64,000 nt of DNA from Pseudomonas sp. LFM046 (GTDB taxonomy: Bacteria; Pseudomonadota; Gammaproteobacteria; Pseudomonadales; Pseudomonadaceae): contig NZ_JYKO02000001.1 of the NCBI RefSeq assembly GCF_000949385.2, positions 2,892,488 to 2,956,487 on the forward strand, in the 5' to 3' direction. How positions within the stretch are numbered: position 1 is the stretch's first letter; the number at the start of each line of letters is the position of its first letter. The position numbers and the translations under genes were made by a program. The notes beneath the pieces are model-generated. The model did no database searches. It saw only the letters and a program-made list of their open reading frames with translations, and was not told the origin of the DNA. Below, one piece after another: positions 51,559 to 59,314 of the stretch.

Positions 51559-52507
51559 CGTGGTCCTCCTTGAGCATCGGCACCACTTCACTCGAGCGGA
51601 CCGGTGCCACTGCTGGTATGCGGAGCACAAATACAGAACCCTGGCCCGGCTGGCTAGTGACACTGATGTCACCGCCCAGCAGTTGACTGAGGCCACGCGA
51701 GATCACCAAGCCTAGGCCGGTGCCACCGTACTTGCGGGTAATGGAACTGTCGCCTTGGCTGAAAGGCTGGAACAGACGGCTCAATTGCCCAGCATCCATA
51801 CCGATACCGGTGTCGCTGACCTGGAAGCAGAGCCACTCTTGTTCGTCGTCCCCTTCGCGACGGACGTCCAGCGTGACCAAGCCGTTCTGGGTGAACTTGA
51901 AGGCGTTGCTCAGTAGGTTGTACAGGCACTGGCTCAGCTTGAGCTTGTCGCTGAGCAACCGGCCGGCGTCAACCGCCAAGCGAATTTCGAAGCGGTTGGC
52001 ATTTGCCTGGGCCAGGGGTGCTAGGGTGTCCTGTAGGTTGGCAACTAGTTCATCAAGTTGGATGGCGCTGACATCCAATTCCACCTTGCCGGCTTCCAGC
52101 TTGGTGAAGTCCAGCACGTCGTTGATCAGTATCTGCAGGTGCCGGGCTGCGTCGTGGATCTTGCGTTGATCCTTGACCAGTTGCGTTAGCCCGGCGTCTT
52201 CCAGGTCTTCCAGCAGCATTTCGCTGTAGCTGATCACCGCATGCAGGGGGGTGCGTAGCTCATGGCTGACAGAAGCGATGAACTGGCTCTTGATGCGGCT
52301 GGCACCCAGCGCCTCGTCCCGCGCCTCCTCCAACTCCTGGGTGCGTTGGCGCACCCGCTCCTCCAGCGTGGCGTTGAGTTGGAGCAGATCCTGATTGGCC
52401 TGGTAGAGCTCCAGACTCTTGCTCTCCAGCAGTGTTTCCGCGCTCTTGCGCGCCGAGCGCTCACGCTGCAACTGGCGCAACAGAATGTCCGGGTTGGGCG
52501 TATTCAT
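51542..52507 (-). CDS. Soluble histidine kinase, H-NOX-associated
   Basis: This 321-residue cytoplasmic kinase has an N-terminal coiled coil (LLRQLQRERSARKSAETLL), then HisKA with SVSHELRTPLHAVISYSEMLLEDLE and HATPase_c (NLLSNAFKFTQ, DTGIGMDAGQL, GGTGLGLVISRGLSQLLGG). There is no transmembrane or sensor domain, so it depends on a partner. The H-NOX gene overlaps its start (ATGA), and its product should regulate the kinase as in HnoX/HnoK pairs. Confidence 0.9.
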   Translation of the reverse strand: MNTPNPDILLRQLQRERSARKSAETLLESKSLELYQANQDLLQLNATLEERVRQRTQELEEARDEALGASRIKSQFIASVSHELRTPLHAVISYSEMLLEDLEDAGLTQLVKDQRKIHDAARHLQILINDVLDFTKLEAGKVELDVSAIQLDELVANLQDTLAPLAQANANRFEIRLAVDAGRLLSDKLKLSQCLYNLLSNAFKFTQNGLVTLDVRREGDDEQEWLCFQVSDTGIGMDAGQLSRLFQPFSQGDSSITRKYGGTGLGLVISRGLSQLLGGDISVTSQPGQGSVFVLRIPAVAPVRSSEVVPMLKEDHDATAS

Positions 52508-53049
52508 GGTCGGCGGACGAGGGTGAAGCGGCTGCGGTTGATTGCGCCAGATTCAAGGTCCTCGCGCTGCACCTCGATGGATTCGTCGTAGTGCTCGATG
52601 CAGCCACGGATCAGCCCTTCGGCAAGGTCGGCGAAGGGGCGACGCGACTGGTAGATCATCACCAGTCGGTCCGGCCCCTGGCTTTCATAAGCGAAGGTGG
52701 GCAACTCGGCGTCCGGGTAGAGCTTGCGCACTTCCACGTGGATGTGGTGCTCGATGCTGCTCAGGAAATCGAAGGTGGAGTTCACACCCTGAAACAACCG
52801 GGGGTAGCCGAGCGTGAAGCGTTTGAACAGGTACTCGCCGAAGGTCCTGATCAGGTCAGGAACGGTTACCCCTGTCACTTCGCTGAGGGCCACGACCAGC
52901 TTGACCATGTCCTGGTGTTCGTAGGTGCCCACTGCGGTATAGGCGCCATCGTTGTCCAGGTGCGCCCGATTGATGACGTCGTCCAGTGCCTCCAGGCCAA
53001 AACGGTTCTCGACCAATTCCAGGAACTCTGTGAACACCACGCCTTTCAT
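52504..53049 (-). CDS. H-NOX (HNOB) haem nitric-oxide sensor
   Basis: This 181-residue protein matches the H-NOX fold and length. It starts MKGVVFTEFLELVENRFG. The proximal haem ligand is His104 in SIEHHIHVEVRKLYP, and the YxSxR haem-propionate motif is Tyr133-Ser135-Arg137. It binds NO (or O2) through haem and transmits the signal to the kinase encoded directly behind it. The three genes form an operon that should change c-di-GMP in response to NO. Confidence 0.93.
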   Translation of the reverse strand: MKGVVFTEFLELVENRFGLEALDDVINRAHLDNDGAYTAVGTYEHQDMVKLVVALSEVTGVTVPDLIRTFGEYLFKRFTLGYPRLFQGVNSTFDFLSSIEHHIHVEVRKLYPDAELPTFAYESQGPDRLVMIYQSRRPFADLAEGLIRGCIEHYDESIEVQREDLESGAINRSRFTLVRRP

Positions 53050-53857
53050 GCCGTCCTCCCTGCCCAGCCATTGGGGCGTTTGTGTCGCGCGTGGGAGATA
53101 CCTGCCTCGCGCTTACTCACTATAGAAGAGGGAAATGCAGGTCGCACTTGGCCGTGAAAGGCGAGCCTCTGCTGCACGTTCTACCAGCAGCTCATCGGCA
53201 CGTCGCACCCGTTCACGGGACAGGGTTGCGAGCATGATGCTCTCTATCGCGAAGCCATTGGCTTCAAGTGCAGTGGCAAGCCACAGTGACTAGTACTACT
53301 GCCGCACGGCTGATCTGCGTTGGGTGGGGCGCACACCGTACTTGACGCACAGCAATGGGGGTTGATCCTCCAATGCATCCCTGTGCGCACATTCACACAA
53401 CACGAGGCACAGCCGCGAAACACCCCAATGGAGAAGGCACGAGCGCAGGCCATCAATCACATGGTGATCTTCCCTGGCGGGCTGACATGCTCATTCAGCG
53501 CTGGTGGTCTACTCGAGGCCCTGGAATGGCAGACGATCAACCTGGTACTCATTCTCTGGCCTAGTCTGGCCGCAGCCTCACTGGGGTGACGGCGAGTGAA
53601 GCAGCGAGCGCACATGATTGCGGAGGGTAGAACTTAAGCATCAAAGTTGGACCAGTTGGCAAGGCGCAGTTGCATCTAATGGAGATTGAGCCGCGCCCTG
53701 CGAGTAGTAACTCCTAACTCGCTGTCCACCAGCGTCGGTACACACCAAAGAGCACATTGGCGCTGACAATGGCTCGAGCTTGGTGCACGGCGTGGCGGTC
53801 AATCAACATGGGTATCTCCTGGGGAGAGCTGCTGGATGGTTTTCCGGCAGTTCGGCC
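53050..53857. other. About 800 bp without a convincing gene
   Basis: Short ORFs starting at rare codons are present but lack ribosome sites and recognisable domains. A leftward fragment around 53720-53745 (LFGVYRRWWTAS) may be a gene remnant. No RNA gene was recognised. Confidence 0.4.
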
Positions 53858-54469
53858 TCAAACCGGGGCTGTCGCTTCTTCCGCGGCAATCGCTGCCTGG
53901 ACGGCTGGTCGCTTTTCCATGCGCTGCACGAACCGGGCGAGGACCGGCCATTTCTGGATGTCGATCTGCAACACTGGCAGCCATTTGAGGACGGTAAAGA
54001 GGTACGCGTCTGCGACGCTGAAGCGGCCGGTGAGGTAGTCCTGTTCGCCCATGAGCTGCGAGAGGTAGTCGAGGCGCTTGAACAGCTTCTCCCGGAAGAT
54101 GGCCTTCGCTTCCTCCGGAAGGTCACTGTTGAACAGCGGGGCCGAGCCTGCATGCACCTCGGAAGTGATGAAGTTCAGTAGCTCCTGCAGGCGAACCCGT
54201 TCCCAGGTGCCGTTGGCAGGGGCCAGGCCGGCTTCCGGATACGTGTCGGCGATGAACTGGAGGATGGCCGGCCCCTCGGTCAACACTTCGCCGTTATCGA
54301 GCACCAGCGCCGCCACATACCCTTTGGGATTGATCTCGCGGAAATCGCGGTCGTCGGCGGTTCGTTTGGTCTTGTTGTTGACCCGGATCAGCTCGAACGG
54401 AGTCCCCAGCTCACGGAGCACGATGTGGGGTGACAGCGAACACGCCATGGGGGCGAAGTAGAGTTTCAT
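53858..54469 (-). CDS. Glutathione S-transferase, beta-class GstA-like
   Basis: This 203-residue protein has the beta-class N-terminus MKLYFAPMACSLSPHIVLRE with Cys10. NPKGYVAALVLDNGEVLTEGPAILQFIADTYP supplies the glutathione site, and SVADAYLFTVLKWLPVL lies in the C-terminal helical domain. It conjugates glutathione to electrophiles in the cytoplasm. A LysR gene lies upstream on the same strand, 100 bp away, and may control it. Confidence 0.92.
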   Translation of the reverse strand: MKLYFAPMACSLSPHIVLRELGTPFELIRVNNKTKRTADDRDFREINPKGYVAALVLDNGEVLTEGPAILQFIADTYPEAGLAPANGTWERVRLQELLNFITSEVHAGSAPLFNSDLPEEAKAIFREKLFKRLDYLSQLMGEQDYLTGRFSVADAYLFTVLKWLPVLQIDIQKWPVLARFVQRMEKRPAVQAAIAAEEATAPV

Positions 54470-54569
54470 GTCGATCTCCTGACTTGGTCTTGGAGGTCAC
54501 ATCCTCGTGCTCGCCCGGATGACGCGTAAATTTAGATTTCCAGTTCGTTGGTATTAGCAGCACTTATGG

Positions 54570-55496
54570 TCAGGCCGCCTGCACCGATGCGGCTTCCACC
54601 ACCATCGGCAGTTCCACACCAAGCGCCGACTTGCGGACCTGTTTAAGGAATTCCTGCGCGGCTGCGGACTCCTGGCCGCTTGCCGAGCAGACGAGTCCGA
54701 AACGGCGATAGATTGGCGGACTCAATTCATAGATGCGCATGCTGTGGAGGTCTTTGGGGAGGGTGGAAGCCGGGACCATGGATACCCCCATGCCTTCGCC
54801 AATTAGTGCGAATGCGGTGGTCCAGTCACGCACGGTCAGGCGGATATCGGACAGCGCGAGCCCCTCGCGTTCCATGAGGCTCCTTCCATGCAGGTGGCAG
54901 CCTCCGGTGGCTACGATGAAGGGCTCATTGACCAGTTCGGACAATGCTACGGTGCTCGAACTCGCCCTGCGAGCCAGGTAATGGTTGGTGGGTACCGCCG
55001 CCACCCAGGAGTCGTATCCGATCATCACAGGATCCCGTTCAGGAGCGGGATTCATGACAATGCCCAGGTCGATGCTGTCGCTCGCCAACCAGTCTTCGAC
55101 TTCTTCGTCTGTGCCCTCCAGGGAAACGATCTCGATACCGGGGTGGAGGCGCGTGAAGGCCAGGAGCAGGGGGGAAAGAAGGGAAGCGAACACCGACGGG
55201 AAGCTCGCCAGTTTGATGCGGCCCAGGTGACAGCCGCGACTGGCGTCCACCAAATTCTGGATCGATTCGAGTTCGCCCAGCATGCGCCGGGCCCTGACCA
55301 CGATCTGCTCGCCGATGGCGGTCACCGTCGTCTTCCGGCGCTCACGTACAAACACCTTCACACCCAGGGCTTCTTCCATCTGGGTGATTGCCTGGCTGGC
55401 TCCAGACTGCGTGATGCCAAAGCGTTCTGCGGCTCGCGAGACATTCTCTGCATCCGCAACCGCCACCAGCAGTTTCCAATGCATCAGGTTCATCAT
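54570..55496 (-). CDS. LysR-family transcriptional regulator (CbbR/CysB-like type)
   Basis: This 308-residue protein has the LysR helix-turn-helix (ADAENVSRAAERFGITQSGASQAITQMEEALG, VFVRERRKTTVT) and a full substrate-binding domain. The start could be MMNLMHWKLL or the second Met. It lies just upstream of the gst gene in the same direction and may respond to an electrophile or aromatic ligand. That is inferred. Confidence 0.9.
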   Translation of the reverse strand: MMNLMHWKLLVAVADAENVSRAAERFGITQSGASQAITQMEEALGVKVFVRERRKTTVTAIGEQIVVRARRMLGELESIQNLVDASRGCHLGRIKLASFPSVFASLLSPLLLAFTRLHPGIEIVSLEGTDEEVEDWLASDSIDLGIVMNPAPERDPVMIGYDSWVAAVPTNHYLARRASSSTVALSELVNEPFIVATGGCHLHGRSLMEREGLALSDIRLTVRDWTTAFALIGEGMGVSMVPASTLPKDLHSMRIYELSPPIYRRFGLVCSASGQESAAAQEFLKQVRKSALGVELPMVVEAASVQAA

Positions 55497-55599
55497 GGTT
55501 AGTAGATTTCCTTATGCCGTGAGGCTGAATCATTAACTTTACCTCTATTGTGGGCGCCGCTCAGCATTGGGGTCTTTTTCATTGACATGGTGCAATGGC

Positions 55600-55925
55600 A
55601 GGTTAGCCGAGATGTCCAGAATCCCATGCTGCTCCACACCATCCTCCCCCAGGCGGGTACTGCTTGCTTGCGGTATAGCCCCCGATTTGTCTTACCTGAT
55701 TGCGGCTCGGGTCGCCCAGGGGATTGGTGCGGCCTTCATGCTTCCGAGTTCCATGGCGCTGTTGGCATCGGCTTATCCATCGCCAACTGAGCGCGGCTGG
55801 GCGATGGCCGTGTGGGGCGACGTATCGGCATGCGCTTTGGTGGCCGGGCCCGTCGTGGGTGGGGCTGATCGAATGGGTGGGCTGGAAGTGGATCTTCTTC
55901 CTCAACCTGCCGGCGGGCGTGGTGG
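55600..55925 (+). pseudogene. DHA2-type MFS transporter fragment
   Basis: The reading frame carries [32 protein letters not shown], then [16 protein letters not shown]. It continues in another frame as [18 protein letters not shown], the helices 3-6 region of EmrB/DHA2 transporters. A frameshift near 55860 splits it, and both ends are missing. It is a dead transporter fragment. Confidence 0.7.
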
Positions 55926-56276
55926 CGCGGCCTACGCCGTGGCCGCCACCAGCACCCGCAACCTGCAGGAAGGCCAGGACCCGACTCCGACCCACCGCCT
56001 GTTCTGGTGCGTGATGCTGACCCTGATCCCGCTGGCGATGCTCTTCGCCAAGGTCTCCCTCTCCACCATGAAAACCGCGGTGGTGCTGACCTCCATTCCG
56101 TTCATGGTGATCCTGTTGACGATGATCTACGGATTTTTCAGGTGGATGCGCAGGACTACGGCGCCAAGCAGGCTCACGTCATCGAGGAAGAGTCGGAGCG
56201 CCTTGGGCTGGAGGAGGGGACTGAGGCGCAGAAGGCGGAGGAAGGCGTGAGTCTGGAGACCGCCACGGCGCGGTGA
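55926..56276 (+). pseudogene. BCCT-family transporter, C-terminal fragment
   Basis: The sequence [20 protein letters not shown] followed by two helices ([39 protein letters not shown]) matches the last part of choline/betaine BCCT transporters. A frameshift near 56145 moves the end into another frame ([19 protein letters not shown]). No start or N-terminal helices are present. It abuts the MFS fragment directly, so both are scars of deletion. Confidence 0.65.
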
Positions 56277-56320
56277 ATTGTGCGGGGTTCCTTTCTCAGT
56301 CCAGGACGCTGCGGAAACGC

Positions 56321-57151
56321 TCAGAGACGGAAAGTGCCCCAACCCAGTAGCGCCTTGGCGTGAATCAGGATTTCGCTCATCGGCACGACCCGCGCCTTGT
56401 GCGCCGGATTATCCGCAATCAACTCCACCTGATCTTTCGCCGCCAGCTGCAGTCGCCGAATGAACAGATGTCCCGCCCAACTGACCAGGTAGATTCCGTC
56501 CCCGACATACTCTCTTATCCCGCGATCAACCAGCACCAGATCCTTGTCATTGATAGTCCCCTCCATCGACTGTCCCCAGGCGGTGATGACGGAGAGGTTG
56601 GCGGGTGAGCTGTAGTCGATACCCAGCCTTTCCAGTTGCTGTGCGCTGACGGTGATGGTGCGGACGAGTTCGGAGTAGTCGGATGGCGCCTGACCGTGGC
56701 CATCGGTACTCAGGTCGTATGGGGAGATGAGGAGATCGCCCGCCGAGGCATTTGCATCGGAGCAGGTGGCGGGTTCACCGGAATAATTCGCGCTGCGGGT
56801 TTCTTCTATTGCGTTGACGATCTTCCGCCGCGTTTCCTCAGTGAGCCCCTTCCCATATTTCTCCAGAACCTTCCGGGTGAGGTCGACGGGGGAGGCCGTT
56901 TCGCGGGGATTGCCGTTACGTCTTGGCGGCTCACCTTTGCCCGAAAGCAGCCAGTCGACAGTCGTGTCGTAGCCTTCGGCGAGGGCGATCAGGTTCTCGT
57001 TCTTGATGTTCTCGGTTTCACCCGCATACCACCGACGCACCGCTTCGTAGCTCACCTTGCAGGTATCGGCGATATCTCGTTTGACGTTACGGGCGCCGAG
57101 GTTTGGCTTCCTTGCCAGCACAAGCTTGGTGATGCGGTCAGTCGTTTTCAT
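56321..57151 (-). CDS. Phage-type CI-like repressor (helix-turn-helix plus S24 domain) lacking the catalytic Lys
   Basis: The start MKTTDRITKLVLARKPN (276 residues) is chosen to exclude an unlikely leader. The N-terminal helix-turn-helix (IADTCKVSYEAVRRWYAG) and a linker precede an S24 peptidase fold with TAWGQSMEGTINDKDLVLVD, where Ser is the nucleophile position. The usual VKRLQ catalytic Lys is replaced by Arg (HLFIRRLQL), so autocleavage should fail. It diverges from a LuxR gene over repeated operator sequences. Confidence 0.82.
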   Translation of the reverse strand: MKTTDRITKLVLARKPNLGARNVKRDIADTCKVSYEAVRRWYAGETENIKNENLIALAEGYDTTVDWLLSGKGEPPRRNGNPRETASPVDLTRKVLEKYGKGLTEETRRKIVNAIEETRSANYSGEPATCSDANASAGDLLISPYDLSTDGHGQAPSDYSELVRTITVSAQQLERLGIDYSSPANLSVITAWGQSMEGTINDKDLVLVDRGIREYVGDGIYLVSWAGHLFIRRLQLAAKDQVELIADNPAHKARVVPMSEILIHAKALLGWGTFRL

Positions 57152-57181
57152 GGCCAGCAATCTACAAGAGCGCTTGACAAT

Positions 57182-57219
57182 CATAATTGTGTTGTATATG
57201 CAATTATGGTTGTATATGC
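57182..57219. promoter_or_regulatory. Operator between the S24 repressor and the LuxR gene
   Basis: CATAATTG (57182-57189) and CAATTATG (57201-57208) form a perfect 8-bp inverted repeat. GTTGTATATGC occurs twice, 18 bp apart (57191-57201 and 57209-57219). This AT-rich cluster lies in the 100-bp divergent gap and is the likely binding site of the S24 repressor. Confidence 0.65.
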
Positions 57220-57251
57220 GGCTTAGTTTGCTGGTAGGGAGAGATCAACCG

Positions 57252-58040
57252 ATGCACGGACAGCTAACCGAATGGACCCGCGACATCGCCGACGTACTGG
57301 CGCAACCTCCCGGCCAACCACAATTGCAGGCACTGGTCGACTGGCTTCGGCACCAGACCTCCACCGATCACTTCCTGCTCTTCATCTATGAAGGTCGCTG
57401 CCCGCCGCAGCCGCTCTTCGACACCTTGCCGGAGCGCCTACGGACTCAGTTCGTCAGCGATTACCAGGACGGGCCCTATCTGCTGGACCCGTTCTACCTG
57501 GCCTGTGCATTCGGGCAGGCCGATGGGCTGTACAGCCTGCGGCGGCTGGCGCCGGAGCGCTTCTATGCCACTCAGTACTTCTGCACCTATTACCAATACC
57601 TGGCGTTGAGCGAGCAGCTGGGCTTTATCGTCAGCCTGGGGCCGGAGAGCAGGGCGGTGCTGTCGCTGATGCGGATGAAGGGCCAGGCGGCTTTTGGTGG
57701 TGAGGAGATGCAGCTGTTGCGCAGCGCGGCGCCCGTGGTGGAGCGGGTGGTGCGTGCGGCGTGGAAGGCCCATCAACCGAAAGAGCAGCATATTGCGTAT
57801 GACCTGGATGAGCAGGTTTGCAACGCGTTCGAGCAGTTCGGGCAGGGCGTGTTGAGCCCGCGAGAGTGTCAGGTCGCCAGGTTGGTATTGAAGGGGTTCA
57901 CCAATGGCTCGATTGCGGAGCTGTTGGGCATCCAGCGAGGAACGGTGAAGGTCCACCGCAGGAACCTCTACGACAAGCTGGAGATAGGCAGCCACGCGGA
58001 GTTGCTGGCGTTGTTTGTGCGGGAGTTGCGGAGGGCTTGA
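57252..58040 (+). CDS. LuxR-family transcriptional regulator
   Basis: The start MHGQLTEWTRDIADVLAQ gives 262 residues. The long N-terminal domain has no recognised ligand-binding motif. The C-terminal LuxR helix-turn-helix is LSPRECQVARLVLKGFTNGSIAELLGIQRGTVKVHRRNLYDKLEIGSHAELLALF. It does not show the autoinducer-binding WxxYD...P pattern clearly, so it may be a solo or non-acyl-homoserine-lactone type. It faces the S24 repressor across an operator. Confidence 0.85.
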   Translation: MHGQLTEWTRDIADVLAQPPGQPQLQALVDWLRHQTSTDHFLLFIYEGRCPPQPLFDTLPERLRTQFVSDYQDGPYLLDPFYLACAFGQADGLYSLRRLAPERFYATQYFCTYYQYLALSEQLGFIVSLGPESRAVLSLMRMKGQAAFGGEEMQLLRSAAPVVERVVRAAWKAHQPKEQHIAYDLDEQVCNAFEQFGQGVLSPRECQVARLVLKGFTNGSIAELLGIQRGTVKVHRRNLYDKLEIGSHAELLALFVRELRRA

Positions 58041-58130
58041 GGGGGCTGTGGGTGTGAAGACGGGCGGAGGAGGGGGGCGTTGCCCTTGGCGAAAGCCCCG
58101 TACGAAACGGGGCTTTACCGGGTAGCGCAA

Positions 58131-58340
58131 TTACGCACATCGCGTCCTGTTGTTCAGCCGCTCGCACTCATCATGTGCCACGGCTTGTTCTGCATGCCTT
58201 CCACCGACGTAGTCGCCGGTTGCTCGGTCGATGATCATGTACCAGCAGGCATCCAGCGGGTTTGCTGCGTGACCCTCACCCTTCTTGATCCCTATCGCGC
58301 CTACGCGCCGGACTCGTTTCACCGAAAAGCGTGCACTCAT
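58131..58340 (-). CDS. Small hypothetical protein, 69 aa
   Basis: The start MSARFSVKRVRRVGAIGIKK follows a perfect AGGAGG. The middle reads DACWYMIIDRATGDYVGGRH and looks like a small beta-sheet domain. No family is recognised. Confidence 0.5.
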   Translation of the reverse strand: MSARFSVKRVRRVGAIGIKKGEGHAANPLDACWYMIIDRATGDYVGGRHAEQAVAHDECERLNNRTRCA

Positions 58341-58409
58341 GGCGGACCTCCTGATTTGGGGTGATGAACTGAACAATGCGGATAGCTGCGAAAAGCCGAC
58401 GTTGCGGAC

Positions 58410-58775
58410 ATGAAGTCGAAACCGATCGTTTCCGAACCGTGGACATCGCCTTCGTATCTGCACATGGAGCATGTCATGGTTCTGCGACGTATCCATTGCG
58501 ACCAGGTGTCGCATCCATGGACGAAGCTCGCTGATCTCGGCGCTCGCAAGCTCCAGGTGGTCATCCGCTATAACTGCGTCCTTGAATGCGAGAGAGGCCA
58601 GCCCTTGCCAACCCCGTCCCTGCAGGCCAAGAAGGCCTTCTACGCCAAGGCACGCCAGTCCAATTACGCGGCCAGTTTGCGTCGGAAGGGTTTTGACACG
58701 ACTCCGGCCGATGCCGAGCGCAAGCTGCCCTCCCGCGAGTCCGTCCTGAGTGCCTACCGCGCCAGGCAGGGCTGA
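58410..58775 (+). CDS. YhfG-like Fic antitoxin candidate
   Basis: The C-terminal part (SLQAKKAFYAKARQSNYAASLRRKGFDTTPADAERKLPSRESVLSAYRA) resembles YhfG-type antitoxins of Fic toxins (KxxFxxKxRxxNYxASLRxxGF). The N-terminal part up to about residue 60 is unlike YhfG, and a later start near 58476 is possible. It is joined to the fic remnant by TGATG, as in YhfG-Fic operons. Confidence 0.6.
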   Translation: MKSKPIVSEPWTSPSYLHMEHVMVLRRIHCDQVSHPWTKLADLGARKLQVVIRYNCVLECERGQPLPTPSLQAKKAFYAKARQSNYAASLRRKGFDTTPADAERKLPSRESVLSAYRARQG

Positions 58776-59119
58776 TGGTCGACAAGTACGGCACAGGCCA
58801 GGACCCGTACTGCTACCCCGGTACCACGGTTCTTCGCAATCGCCTGGGCCTGCTTGATGACGACGCGCTCAACGAAGCGGAGCGCAGCCTCTCCGAAATC
58901 GCCGCCAGCGAAATCGAATTCTCCCCACCGCCCTACGATCTGCCCGCGCTCCAGCGCATCCTGTTCGAGCACCTCATCATCAATAATGCCGGCTACGAGA
59001 TCAGTTGGTGGCCGGTGGAGGAGGGCGAGTGGTTGCAGGCGAATATTGATGCGGTGGTTTGCGATTACCGCGCGTTGATCCGCATCTTCGATCGCTGCAT
59101 CGGCCAGCCGATCGCCTGA
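58775..59119 (+). pseudogene. Fic-family AMP transferase with the catalytic core deleted
   Basis: The N-terminus KYGTGQDPYCYPGTTVLRNRLG is a clear Fic N-terminal region, and the end (LFEHLIINNAGYEISWW, then RALIRIFDRCIGQPI) is a Fic C-terminus. Between them about 70 residues are missing, including the HPFxxGNGR motif needed for catalysis. YDLPALQRI runs straight into LFEHL. The deletion is in frame, so the product may still be made but cannot AMPylate. Confidence 0.72.
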
Positions 59120-59314
59120 GTGTTCAGTCCTGGCCCGCGACCTTTGGCACGGGCGCCCCTGGCCGGCATGTCGCGCCTCGGAATACGCCTGAATCCAACC
59201 TTGAGAAATGTCCTACGGCGCTTCGGGATGCCCCATACCTCCGTCGGCAGAGGGGCCCTGGGAAGGGCCTTTGATAACGTTGCCCCAGCTATGAGATGCG
59301 GGAGGAAAACCACC

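Noticed and set aside
53320-53589. Rightward ORF of 89 codons in the gap before gst
   Set aside because: It has a rare start codon, no ribosome site, and a composition not clearly protein-like.
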